NCBI GenBank assembly: GCA_963377175.1
Contig: CAUJNA010003771.1
Coordinates: forward strand, 1,368,087 to 1,432,086
Source of the DNA: Effrenium voratum
Taxonomy: Eukaryota > Sar > Dinophyceae > Suessiales > Symbiodiniaceae
Length of the DNA stretch: 64,000 nucleotides
Direction: 5' to 3'
Both the position numbers and the translations under genes were made by a program. Shown one piece after another: positions 9,260 through 17,964 of this stretch (position 1 is the stretch's first letter; each line of letters opens with the position of its first letter). The notes beneath the pieces were generated by a model, which ran no database searches, was not told where the DNA came from, and saw only the letters and a list, made by a program, of their open reading frames with translations.

Positions 9260-9791
9260 ATGATATTTTATGATTTACCAATAGAAATTAAAAACCTTGT
9301 ATTATCTTATAATTTAGGTGATGTTAGATTATTAAAAATAAAAAATAGTAATATTGTTAAAAAATATATTAATAAATATAAACCAGTTTATAAGTCTTAC
9401 ACATTAAATAACATACATTATTTTGAAATTGATAATATCAATATTAATAATGGAATATCATATATTTTTAATTTAAGTGAGTTAGATAAAATACATCAAA
9501 CAAATAAACCATTAAAATTATTTATTGAATACAAGCTACTTGCTACATTTGCTTCATATAAATGTATAAAGCATGTTTGCGATCGCGCTTTAACATCAAA
9601 TAATTTATTTGATTTTTTATTATTTTCTTAATAAAGATTTTCATGAAATTAAATTAATCTATAATAGCGATAATAGCTATAATACGATTAATGCTATTTC
9701 AGAACAAGTGAAAAAAATAACTATTAAAATCATCAATGATGATACACAAAGTTTTATTATGAGTAAAGGTTATTCATATTTTTTTAATTAA
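9260..9791 (+). pseudogene. F-box-like protein gene, frameshifted
   Basis: The first frame (9260-9631, 123 residues) begins MIFYDLPIEIKNLVLSY, which matches the LPxEIxxxILSY core of F-box-like motifs used to recruit ubiquitin ligase (SCF) complexes. The rest is Asn/Ile/Lys-rich. Near 9610-9631 the coding phase shifts into a second frame that runs to 9791 and has no ATG of its own, so one original gene of about 175 codons is likely. A related start, LPVEVINNIMSYK, opens a gene at the arm of element 2 (52777). The break lies in a T-rich run and may be a sequencing error. Function by analogy only. Confidence 0.55.
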
Positions 9792-9823
9792 TAGCATTAA
9801 GCCATAGGCTTAATGTCATTAAT

Positions 9824-10036
9824 TCAGAACAAACTATAACTACACAAATTTAACGCTGGTAATTTATATATTAATTTGTCACTTTTTACTTTCTCCAGTT
9901 TTTCTAATCTTTCACTCATTTGCTTAATTGCGTTCAACTGTAATTTATCAATATTACTTAAATCTAGTTGTTCTACATCAATATCATTGATTTTATCAAT
10001 ACTTGAAGTTTCAACGTTACTATTTGAATTACCCAT
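9824..10036 (-). CDS. Putative N-myristoylated small protein with invariant C-terminal tail
   Basis: A 70-residue protein starting MGNSNSN, a good N-myristoylation signal (Gly2, Ser/Asn at 3-6). It has a helical middle (LNAIKQMSERLEKLEKVK) and ends YKLPALNLCSYSLF. The element 2 protein (49818-50045) starts MGSSKSK and has the identical last 14 residues, although the middle has diverged. This pattern fits a lipid-anchored structural or assembly protein whose tail docks on a conserved partner such as the capsid or ATPase. I know no family with this tail. A TCTA box lies 16 nt upstream. Confidence 0.85.
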   Translation of the reverse strand: MGNSNSNVETSSIDKINDIDVEQLDLSNIDKLQLNAIKQMSERLEKLEKVKSDKLIYKLPALNLCSYSLF

Positions 10037-10051
10037 TTATATATTATTATT

Positions 10052-10366
10052 TTAGATTATAATATAATAATAAATACTCACAGGAATTAAAATAGGCCAT
10101 AATAATCCCCAAGAAACGAGGTCCAGTGCCTTGCTATACTTATCTACTCGTCTGTCGAATCTTTCTTCTCTTCTTTGTTTTTTTAATTCTTTAATATATT
10201 CATCAAATTTAGAATGACTAAAATCACATTCTTCATTATTACATTTATCTAATGTAAACTCATCTTTATTTAATTTAGTAATTTTACAACCACAGTAACA
10301 AATTTTCTCTCTCATACTATCATTCTTAAATAATACTTCTATTTTAACTTTCCTGTCAATGTCCAT
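10052..10366 (-). CDS. Zinc-finger protein with C-terminal membrane anchor
   Basis: A 104-residue protein. A four-Cys cluster (CYCGC at about 23-27, then CNNEEC at about 42-47) is followed by a charged Lys/Arg/Glu helix. A hydrophobic C-terminal segment, about LVSWGLLWPILIPVSIYYY, could span a membrane. It may be a tail-anchored membrane protein, perhaps of the virion or assembly site. No clear homologue is visible in element 2. Its 3' end covers the TCTA box of the neighbouring 70-residue gene, showing tight packing. It has its own TCTA box, inside a TCTAGA, 13 nt before the ATG. Confidence 0.78.
   Translation of the reverse strand: MDIDRKVKIEVLFKNDSMREKICYCGCKITKLNKDEFTLDKCNNEECDFSHSKFDEYIKELKKQRREERFDRRVDKYSKALDLVSWGLLWPILIPVSIYYYIII
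10053..10056 (-). promoter_or_regulatory. TCTA box before the N-myristoylated protein gene
   Basis: TCTA 16 nt before the ATG at 10036. The element 2 gene has the matching AATCTAAATAAT context (49798-49801). Confidence 0.62.
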
Positions 10367-10379
10367 ATATATATATATC

Positions 10380-10383
10380 TAGA
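10380..10383 (-). promoter_or_regulatory. TCTA box before the zinc/membrane protein gene
   Basis: TCTA within a TCTAGA palindrome, 13 nt before the ATG at 10366. Confidence 0.5.
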
Positions 10384-10454
10384 TATATTAATTATTTATT
10401 TAATTATTTATATATTTATTTATATATTTATATATTTATATATTTATATTTAAA

Positions 10455-12610
10455 TTATTTAGATTTTTCTTTTTTAAATTCTTTAATTTCTTTTTCAAGT
10501 GTATCTACTTTATCATTTAATTCTAATACTGCTTTATGAACTAACACGGGTAAAACTAAATAATTCAATCCTAAATTCTCTCTGTCTTTGCATACAATAT
10601 TTTCAAACTCTTTAGGAATTGCTTTTAATACTTCATCTGCTATATATCCTATATGAGTTTTACCACCATCATTTCTATCGTGTCTTTTAAACTTCTTCGG
10701 TTAAATTTCTTAATAACATTCATACAATTAGATTTGATATTGTCTATATCATATTTCAATCTTGAATCAGATGAATCCACAAACGTTCCGTTGATGGTTA
10801 CTGTTGTTGCTGTTAAATCTATATTAGTTCCTGTTGATGGTTCAATTAAATTACACAACATTTTTTTCGTTCCTGCAACTGTTACATTTTCATTAAAAGT
10901 CGATGGAGCATTATTTGTAAAACTTTCAGTATTTACTGTAGTTCCAAATGTCTTATCAATAGATAATAAAACTGAAGGTGTACTTGAAGCATCTGAAACT
11001 CTAAACGCAGTGTTTGATGTTCTGAATATTACATCAATTGTAGATAAATTAGTTCCATCATAATAAGTTGATATTTCCGATGTTCCCATTTTAATATCAG
11101 TTCCAGTAGTCATTGAAATATTATTTAAAAATGAAACCGTTGTTAAATCAAATGATTGAATGGTGTTAGTTGCTAAATATGCATTTTGAACTGCTAGGTT
11201 AGTATCAACAGTCACTAATGTTCCACCATTAGGCGCTATATGATTGCTTCTTAATGCTCCATTAGTTTTAACATAAACATCATCAGCAAATAAATTACCC
11301 ATAAAATCAGCAGTAGCAGTATTAAAAGTCCATCCGCTAGAAATATTAACAGCTCCGACTATATTAGATTGAACGGCAGGGTCTCCACAAATAAATCTAA
11401 TTGAAGAATTAGCATCACTATTCCTCATATCAAAAGATGAAAAAGCACTAACATATCTATATAATTCACAATTTGTATCAATTGTTAATTTACCATCAGT
11501 ATCAATATTAACATTATCACAATTAACAGCAGCATTTGTATAAATATTACCTAACACATCTATAGGTTTACTAAAAATTGTTTTTCCTACAAGCCCATCA
11601 GCCATAAAATATTGGTTAGAAGCATTAGTTATATCTCCTACACTACACGCTACAAAATTAGGATGATGTATATAAAAACCTTGTGTTGCATCTGGTGTAT
11701 ATGTTTCTAAGTATGGTTCTAATCCATTTATTGAAGTATTGATATTATCTATTTTTGTTTTAATATCTGTTGAAAAATCATTATTTGTAAATAAATTTCC
11801 TTTCATATAAACAGCACCTTCGAAAAATGAAGTACCGTGCATCTGCGCAAAATTATACGAAGTATGAACATTACCATTAATTGTAATTCTTGAAGCATTA
11901 TTAGGTCTTCCAATAATGACATCGCCAGTGTTCCATCCTAACCATAATCTATAAGGCGTAGCACCTTCTAACCCTTGATAAGAGTCTAACTGACATCCTC
12001 GTTTAAACTCGAGTCTTTGGTTACTAACTGCGTCCTGGATTCTAAATATTGGATTAGTATTATCTGTTAAACCAAGCATTAATGGCGAATTCACTGTCTG
12101 TAATGTTGTATTAACTTTGTCTAATTTTTGACTTATTACTGTATCTTGTGCGCTATCATTTGTAATTATTGAATTAATTGTATTTGTATTTCCTGTTATT
12201 AATCCACTTAATCCATCTGATTGTAAAACATATCTAGCATCAGAACCTGCTACATCTAAAATAGACGAACACGAAAATAAACCAGATACTTGTAAATTAC
12301 TTAATATTGTGGTATTATGATTTAATAATATTTTATCATTTTGAAAAGTTGAAGAATTATTAATTTCTACATTTCCAAAACCTCTTTGATTCAAAAACAT
12401 AGTTGCTCCACTTAAATTTCCATAAACATAACTATCAAAATAATTATTATACATTTCAAAGAAATTATTATGATTTCCAAAATTTGCTATTTTGAAAATT
12501 GAAGTAGTTGTTATATTATGAATTAATGTATTATTTAATACTGATGTATTTAATTTATCTGATAATAAATTATTAGTTGTTATTTTATTGTAATATAAAT
12601 TACTATCAAA
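10455..12610 (-). pseudogene. Fibre protein, distal part with peptidase S74-type chaperone; fused to capsid fragment, frameshifted
   Basis: The frame continues in phase from the capsid-like gene upstream after a single TAA (12611-12613). It has an Asn/Thr/Ser-rich fibre region and then a block of about 130 residues (QTVNSPLMLGLTDNTN onward) nearly identical to the element 2 fibre. A C-terminal S74-type intramolecular chaperone follows, starting SDSRLKYDID. The phase is lost near 10700 by one base, and the remaining chaperone (THIGYIADEV and a coiled-coil tail) continues in another frame to a stop at 10455. S74 domains trimerise phage fibres and cleave themselves at the Ser of SDxRxK. The gene's own N-terminus, seen in element 2 (40225-42315), is missing. 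Confidence 0.85.
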
Positions 12611-13855
12611 TTAACCTGTTTGTAATTGAGATATTAAATGAGAATTTGATGAAATATTATTAAAATTAGTTGATACAGTAGAATTTAAATTATTTATTAA
12701 ATTTGTATTTGATGAAATATTATTAAAATTTGTATTATTTAAATTAGTATTTGAAGAACTATTATTAAAATTACTTGTCATAGTAGAATTTAAATTATTT
12801 ATTAAATGTGTATTTGATGAAATATTATTAAAATTTGTATTAATTAAATTAGTATTTGAAGAAATATTATTAAAATTACTTGTCATAGTAGAATTTAAAT
12901 TATTTATTAAACTTGTATTTAATGAAATATTATTAAAATTTGTATTTGAAGTTATTGTCAGATTACCTATTAAAATATAATTTGAACGGACAATAGTTGT
13001 GAATATTTCAGTTGTTGTTGATGCTGTTTGTTCTTGTAGGGTTTCAGTTTCAAAAGTAATAGGAAGAGAACCAGTTTCTAATATTTTAGCATACTCTGCA
13101 TATAAGCTATCGTCAAGAGTATAGACATTTCCTTTGAATAAAGGTTTTGTGACTGACCAAGTGATACTTGTATTTGCATCAGTAAAAAGTCCTGTTCTAT
13201 TAACAATTGGTTTTAATACATCAGTGGTTAAATATAATTCAACTGTTATTGGGCAATAAGATAAAGGTATCCAGTTTTCACAAGTCTTGAAACATTTTAA
13301 ATTTAAATCAAAATAGACATTAGCACTTTTACCTTCTTTAATTCCTTTATAATTACCATCGGTTACATTTCTAATTACCGCTTGGGTAGTAGAAGTTCCA
13401 GTAGCATCACAAACTAAAAACCGTCCATCGTGATTGAGTAGAGTATTTCCAAAACCCAATGCTTCATCAATTCGTTTTTCTTCTGATGATTTTAATACAT
13501 CTTTCATTGCACTCGCACGAGAAAGAGAATTTAAATCACATACAATGACATCACCCATTAACACACGCACCCTATCAAAAAATCCGGCTGTGTCAATTGG
13601 TCTAAGTTCATGATTTAGTGTATTATCAGCATTGTTTAGAGTAAATCCTAATAATAGTGATGGCAAGGACAACCATTGATTAGGTGGTCCAGTAATGTTA
13701 AATCTAATTACTGAATTTGTATCAGCGGTATAAGTAGAAACCGATGAAGGATAAAAGTTTTTACTTTCTTTTGACCGGACATAAGAACCGCCATCTTTTA
13801 ACTTAAATCTTAAATTCTTCTCTACAAGGACATCATCTATTTCCAGAGTTTCCAT
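12611..13855 (-). pseudogene. Major capsid protein, N-terminal part only, joined to fibre repeats
   Basis: A 414-residue frame. Residues 1 to about 300 align with the first part of the intact element 2 MCP: NFYPSS...VIRFNITGP matches NYFPSG...NVRFHISGE, and LRPIDTAGFFDRVRV matches LRPLGNLSSFFSRYR. The alignment runs on to about residue 300 (FTTIVRSNYILIGNLTI against MNIVKSASKLNGCFITL). There the sequence switches abruptly, near nucleotide 12955, to repeats of NFNNISSNTNLINNLNSTM belonging to the fibre shaft. The second capsid half is absent. A deletion between neighbouring MCP and fibre genes explains this best. It should not form a normal double-jelly-roll capsomer. A TCTA box lies 17 nt upstream. 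Confidence 0.8.
12620..12955 (-). repeat. Fibre-shaft repeats (NNISSNTNLIN units)
   Basis: Repeating nucleotide units of about 30-70 bp encode TNFNNISSNTNLINNLNSTMTS modules. Heptad-like spacing of Ile/Leu and Asn suggests a trimeric coiled-coil shaft. Related units occur at residues about 90-175 of the element 2 fibre. Confidence 0.8.
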
Positions 13856-13872
13856 CTTTATATATTTAATAA

Positions 13873-13876
13873 TAGA
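13873..13876 (-). promoter_or_regulatory. TCTA box before the capsid-like gene
   Basis: TTTTCTATTATT context, 17 nt before the ATG at 13855. The intact MCP of element 2 has one at 45988-45991. Confidence 0.6.
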
Positions 13877-13902
13877 AAATATTATATTATTCTATTATTA
13901 AA

Positions 13903-14124
13903 TTAATTTATTTTAAAGTGTGAATAATCTATAACTTCTTTTTTATAATTCTTATTTAATAGTTTTTTAGATTTATTTTTATTATTATTATTTTCAACCT
14001 TATAATTAGGGTCGCGTAGCACGCGAGGCTCGTTCCTCGCGTCGTCTTCTACAATCTTTTTAATGTCATCATAACTGACTTTCTTTTTAGGATTTATAGT
14101 ATTTTTAATATCATTATTAGGCAT
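13903..14124 (-). CDS. Small basic conserved protein with palindrome-derived insert
   Basis: A 73-residue Lys/Asn-rich protein related to element 2 45764-45985 through the core SYDDIKKIVEDD against DYDTLKDIVDTK. In both elements it lies next to the MCP gene, so a capsid-associated role is plausible. Residues of about DARNEPRVLRDPN have no match in element 2 and are encoded by a GC-rich CGCGA-type palindromic stretch (about 14012-14044), which appears to have inserted in frame. Function unknown. Confidence 0.72.
   Translation of the reverse strand: MPNNDIKNTINPKKKVSYDDIKKIVEDDARNEPRVLRDPNYKVENNNNKNKSKKLLNKNYKKEVIDYSHFKIN
14012..14044. repeat. GC-rich palindromic insert within a gene
   Basis: CGCGTAGCACGCGAGGCTCG is followed by TTCCTCGCG. 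Internal CGCGAGG/CCTCGCG arms form a hairpin in otherwise AT-rich DNA. It keeps the host gene's frame. Confidence 0.65.
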
Positions 14125-14150
14125 TCTTATATAATAATTTATATAAATAA

Positions 14151-14813
14151 TTACATCACAAGTTTAACTGGGTCTTCACCTACAATTGGTTCTTTTCCTT
14201 GGTCTTGAAAATTTGTATACTGATGATTTACTAATGGGTTATAAGTATTGGTTCGTGTTTGAATACTACCGCGATCAAGAATACTAACTACATCGCCACC
14301 GCTTCTCAAATTAGTATAACTATCGTTATTTTTAGAAGACCAAGATACAAACGGAGCACCGTAAGTTGTCAAATGTTTAATATTATTATCAGGATTATTT
14401 TTAATATAGTCTGAACTTACTGAACTGCCTAAACTGTGAGAAATAACAGTATCTATATTCATATTATTATCCAACACTTCCGACACATCCCTATAACGTT
14501 CTGAATATCTTGTAAGGTTTAGTGGTAATCCTATATCACTTAAAATATCATTAATATTTGATATAATATTATTTTTACCAAATGTCCCAGCAACATATAG
14601 TTTATTGCCATCAATAAAGAAACCTTTACCGTTTGTATATGCTTTGTTTAATCCTTCTGTGTCAGATAAATTATTATTATATTTAGGTTTGAATAATGAT
14701 TTTTCTTGTTGAATTTCATTAATTATTTTTCTATACATTTCACTATGACCTTGATGAAGTGGATTGTATGATTTTAATTTTCCTTCTTTTAAATAATATT
14801 TATATTTTTTCAT
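14151..14813 (-). CDS. Class 3 lipase-like alpha/beta hydrolase
   Basis: A 220-residue protein. SHSLGSSVSS (about residues 125-134) matches the nucleophile elbow GHSLG of class 3 lipases. SGGDVVSILD supplies a likely acid Asp, and NHQY near the C-terminus a likely His, in family order. The element 2 protein (43912-44691) has the canonical GHSLAG with the same Asp and His. Lipases of this family hydrolyse acyl esters, and a virion-associated copy could help membrane passage. It lies between the capsid-like and penton genes, as in element 2. No signal peptide is seen. The first elbow Gly is replaced by Ser, so activity is uncertain. Confidence 0.85.
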   Translation of the reverse strand: MKKYKYYLKEGKLKSYNPLHQGHSEMYRKIINEIQQEKSLFKPKYNNNLSDTEGLNKAYTNGKGFFIDGNKLYVAGTFGKNNIISNINDILSDIGLPLNLTRYSERYRDVSEVLDNNMNIDTVISHSLGSSVSSDYIKNNPDNNIKHLTTYGAPFVSWSSKNNDSYTNLRSGGDVVSILDRGSIQTRTNTYNPLVNHQYTNFQDQGKEPIVGEDPVKLVM

Positions 14814-14834
14814 ATATAATTAAATTATAAAATT

Positions 14835-14838
14835 TCTA
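14835..14838 (+). promoter_or_regulatory. TCTA box before the penton-like gene
   Basis: TTTCTAAATAATAAATATAATG context, 13 nt before the ATG at 14852. It lies in the 38-nt divergent spacer shared with the lipase gene. Confidence 0.6.
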
Positions 14839-14851
14839 AATAATAAATATA

Positions 14852-15686
14852 ATGAGATTTCGTAAACTATATATCAACAGTGCTTATCGTGATTTAAATG
14901 ACAGTCAATCTACATCAGATTTTGTTATTAATTTAAGAGAGCAACAAGAATGCGGACCAAATACTAAAATGATTTGTCACGAAGTATCTATCGCTAATTC
15001 ATTTTATCCAATTGAAGATAATTTAAATAACAGATTATATTTAACATTAGGAGGGATATTAATAGGAGCACCAGTATATTATTTTATTGTAGCACCTGAT
15101 AAAGGTAGTTATGTAGGTAGTGAATTAGCAACCGAATTACAAAATAAATTGAATACTGCTACTAATGGAACTGATGGAAATAGTGATTTTTTTACTTGTA
15201 GTTATTCATTAAAAACAAATAATATAACTATAAGTTGTAATTATATTTCTTATTTTTTTATAATCCATACAGATAAATAATTAAAAACAAATTACAGTTT
15301 TGGTATTGATTATGATAGAGATTATCTTAATAGTATTAATGACATTTTAGGAAATACTACCGAAAAAATAAAAACTACTGCAGACCCGTTTGTTAGTGGA
15401 TTTATATCATTTTTTACCTGTTAAAAATATTTATATTCATTGCAATGAATTAAGTAACGGAAACCAGTTATGTAGTTTTGGTACTTCATCAATAATAAAG
15501 AAAGTACCAGTTTTAACATCATTCGGCAACCTCATATATGATAATGAACTAATTTTAAATGATGCTAATGATGTTAGTATGCGTTCATTAAGAAGATTAC
15601 ATTTTAGATTTACTGATGCATCGGGTAGAGTTTTAAATATGAATGGAACAACAAGTAGTTTTAGTTTAACATTTTTTGAAGGTTAG
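14852..15686 (+). pseudogene. Minor capsid (penton-like) protein, broken by two frameshifts
   Basis: The first frame (14852-15280) begins MRFRKLYINSAYRDLNDSQSTSDFVI and matches the start of the element 2 minor capsid protein. The coding phase then changes near 15240-15280 and again near 15400, and the last frame (to 15686) matches its C-terminus (NIYIHCNEL against NIYINCPQL, RRLHFRFTDASG against KRLHFRITTSRN). Single-jelly-roll penton proteins form the vertices of Polinton and virophage capsids. The protein is unlikely to be made as one chain here. One break lies in a T-rich run, so sequence error is possible. Confidence 0.8.
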
Positions 15687-15710
15687 AAAAGTATATATTA
15701 AATATTTTTG

Positions 15711-15781
15711 TATAAATATTTATTATATACTAATTATATTAAAATAGTTTAATATAAATATTTATTATATACTAATTATAT
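15711..15781. repeat. Direct duplication of an upstream region
   Basis: TATAAATATTTATTATATAC plus TAATTATAT occurs twice, 42 bp apart, ending at the ATG at 15780. The promoter or leader of the next gene has been duplicated. Confidence 0.7.
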
Positions 15782-16370
15782 GGTTAAAAATATTGAAATT
15801 ATAGACGTAGGCAGTGAAAATAATGAAGCACCTAAGGAAGTAGAAGAAATTAAAGAAGAACCTATTATTAAGGAAGAAAGTAAAGAAGTAGAAACTAATA
15901 ATGTTATAAATGAAGAAAATAATAAAGTAGAAGAAGAAGAACGCGAATGCTTCGCGTTGCTACGCGAACCAAAACAAGAATTAAAATCTAAAACATACTC
16001 AACTGAAAAAGTGGAATGTCCAAAATGTAAAAAATATTTAACAAAATACACTTTCAAATATCGTCATAACTGCAATGGAATACCAGTTAAAAAAGAACCA
16101 GACCCTAACAAAGTTGTTCGAAGAAAAATTATGCATCCACAACAAGCAGAAGAGTTTAAAGATGATGTCTGTAATAGAGTGAAGGATAATTTACCAAAAG
16201 TTGATGAAAAAGAAATAGAAAGAAGAGTTGAAGAACGATTGAAAACACATTTAGAAACAACTGCTAATAAAGTATTTGAAACTGCAAAAGACCGTTACAA
16301 TAATATGAAGATAAAAAGAAATAATAAAAATAAACAGAAAATTAATGATTTAGCAAATAAAATTATTTGA
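15780..16370 (+). CDS. Acidic/basic zinc-finger protein next to penton gene
   Basis: A 196-residue protein. The very acidic N-terminal third (Glu-rich) is followed by CPKCKKYLTKYTFKYRHNC at about residues 80-98, a CxxC...HxxC zinc finger, then a charged coiled coil and a basic Lys/Asn tail. Element 2 has the equivalent at 42351-42902 (CPKC...HERNC), also beside the penton gene, but with Pro/Gln-rich rather than coiled-coil flanks. It is possibly a DNA- or capsid-binding accessory virion protein. Residues of about ERECFALLREP come from a GC-rich palindromic stretch (15944-15971) inserted in frame. Function unknown. Confidence 0.8.
   Translation: MVKNIEIIDVGSENNEAPKEVEEIKEEPIIKEESKEVETNNVINEENNKVEEEERECFALLREPKQELKSKTYSTEKVECPKCKKYLTKYTFKYRHNCNGIPVKKEPDPNKVVRRKIMHPQQAEEFKDDVCNRVKDNLPKVDEKEIERRVEERLKTHLETTANKVFETAKDRYNNMKIKRNNKNKQKINDLANKII
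15944..15971. repeat. GC-rich palindromic insert within a gene
   Basis: ACGCGAATGCTTCGCGTTGC followed by TACGCGAA. The CGCGAA/TTCGCG arms pair. It is translated in frame inside the 196-residue protein. Confidence 0.65.
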
Positions 16371-16385
16371 TAAATATATTTATAA

Positions 16386-16389
16386 TCTA
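16386..16389 (+). promoter_or_regulatory. TCTA box before 16404 gene
   Basis: ATAATCTAATTAC context, 14 nt before the ATG. Confidence 0.6.
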
Positions 16390-16403
16390 ATTACTTTTAT
16401 ATA

Positions 16404-16868
16404 ATGATTATTGATAAGAAACAATTGCTTATGCGTCGTAGAGAAATTTATGACAACGTTGTAAATAGAATAACAGAACCGCAAAATAAAGACAAACCGA
16501 ATATCAGTGATGTTATTGATAGAAAAGCAGTTTTTGAAACAAATAAACCCAAAAAGAAGAATAAAAATAAATCAACTCAACATTACTATTATGAAGGAGA
16601 CAACAAGGCACACCAACCTAATTACACATATTTGAAAGAATTACAAGAACAATTAGAACGTCATAGCGCTAAAAAATATTATTCTGTATTTCAAAATAAA
16701 AGAAGATATCAAGATGAAGCGCAAGCGTATTTTAATGAAATTCAAAGGTTGGAAGGTGAAAAGTTGAGACATCACCCATCAAGTGAAACAGGTAAATCAT
16801 ATTCAGAAATTATTAAGAAGAAGAAAGGAATAATCAATCAATTAAGAAAGGATTTTAATTTTGATTAA
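16404..16868 (+). CDS. Putative virion-module protein with RRREIYD N-terminal motif
   Basis: A 154-residue, strongly charged, helical protein. The N-terminus (LMRRREIYDNVVNRIT...ISDVIDRKAVF) resembles the N-termini of the next two genes and of 48001-48981. The C-terminal half (YLKELQEQLERHSAKKYYSVF onward) aligns with element 2 47637-47954 (YLKHLHEQMKLRNSQEASVAF), which lies directly after the MCP gene. The element 2 copy lacks the basic N-terminal motif. A scaffold or internal core function is possible; the family is not recognised. Confidence 0.8.
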   Translation: MIIDKKQLLMRRREIYDNVVNRITEPQNKDKPNISDVIDRKAVFETNKPKKKNKNKSTQHYYYEGDNKAHQPNYTYLKELQEQLERHSAKKYYSVFQNKRRYQDEAQAYFNEIQRLEGEKLRHHPSSETGKSYSEIIKKKKGIINQLRKDFNFD

Positions 16869-16901
16869 ATTAATTAGATTAATTCGATTAATAAATTATA
16901 A

Positions 16902-16905
16902 TCTA
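16902..16905 (+). promoter_or_regulatory. TCTA box before 16923 gene
   Basis: ATAATCTAATTAATTT context, 17 nt before the ATG. Confidence 0.6.
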
Positions 16906-16922
16906 ATTAATTTAATATACTA

Positions 16923-17930
16923 ATGAGATTAGACAATGAACAGATGAAAACGCTAAAATCACAATTGAGATTAAGACCGTCTTACAATGAACTGATAAAG
17001 GAAATTACAAAGGAAGAATTTAAAAATAAGAATATAAGAGATGTAATAGACAGAAACGCTTATTATTTTCGTGATAGTCCATTGGGGACAGTTTATGATA
17101 ATAATACAGTAGATTTGAGACAACAACAATTTAAAAAAATGTTAGATGGAGAAAATCAAACAACATATTTTGATATGGCAAGGGATGATCAAATGGATGA
17201 TTTAAGAGACGGTTCAATACAAACACTAAGTGCCACAATGGATGATGCAGAGGAACAACACGAACGACAAATCAGTCAAATTTCAAGAAGACTTAGTAGT
17301 GAACAAATAGCAGACCTACACCAACGAGCACAACGAGCAAGACAGTTAGAAGAGAAAGATGAGTGGCAGTCAGTAGCATCATCAAAATCAAGCGACTATG
17401 AAGATTTACCGCCGTTGGAACCGCTTATGACACAAGACGAAGCAGTTAAACGAATTCAAGGAGCACAAAGAGGATTAACAACGAGGAAAGAAGACGAAGC
17501 AGTTAAACGATTTAAAAGGGCACAAAGAGTATTAATAATGAGTAAAGAAGAAAGAAAAGAGCAAAAAACGGGCAACGCTAGCAGTTCATCCGCAGTCCCA
17601 CAAAGACAAACAAGAACACATAAGGAAACTATTGACTATTCAACTGATATAAACCATTGGAAGGGAAGCACAGTAAAAGAAGAAGACATATTATTTCAAT
17701 TACATTTAAGAGGAACAGGACTTACTGAAGAACAGGAACAACAATATTCAAACACAAAGAAAAAAGGGAAAGGTAAAAAGGAAACTGGTAGAACTTATTT
17801 AGTTGGACTGGTGGATAAACTTATAAACAGCGGAAAATGGACAACAGAAGTAAATGATGAATTGTTAAGAAAAAGACTGAACGATTGGAGAGATATGAAA
17901 GGAAAAGGCAAGGCAACAAAGGAAAAATAG
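16923..17930 (+). CDS. Putative internal virion protein with SAP-like C-terminal domain
   Basis: A 335-residue protein, homologous to element 2 48001-48981. The N-terminus LRLRPSYNELIKEI...IRDVIDRNAYYF is the motif shared with neighbouring genes. The middle is Gln/Glu/Arg-rich coiled coil containing two copies of DEAVKRxxxAQR (about residues 177-205). The C-terminal part, DILFQLHLRGTGL...GRTYLVGLVDKLI, resembles the two-helix pattern of SAP DNA-binding domains and is followed by a basic GKGKATKEK tail. A DNA-binding core protein is plausible, but this rests on pattern alone. A TCTA box precedes it. Confidence 0.8.
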   Translation: MRLDNEQMKTLKSQLRLRPSYNELIKEITKEEFKNKNIRDVIDRNAYYFRDSPLGTVYDNNTVDLRQQQFKKMLDGENQTTYFDMARDDQMDDLRDGSIQTLSATMDDAEEQHERQISQISRRLSSEQIADLHQRAQRARQLEEKDEWQSVASSKSSDYEDLPPLEPLMTQDEAVKRIQGAQRGLTTRKEDEAVKRFKRAQRVLIMSKEERKEQKTGNASSSSAVPQRQTRTHKETIDYSTDINHWKGSTVKEEDILFQLHLRGTGLTEEQEQQYSNTKKKGKGKKETGRTYLVGLVDKLINSGKWTTEVNDELLRKRLNDWRDMKGKGKATKEK

Positions 17931-17964
17931 ATAATTTTACATAATTTATCAATAATTATATAAA

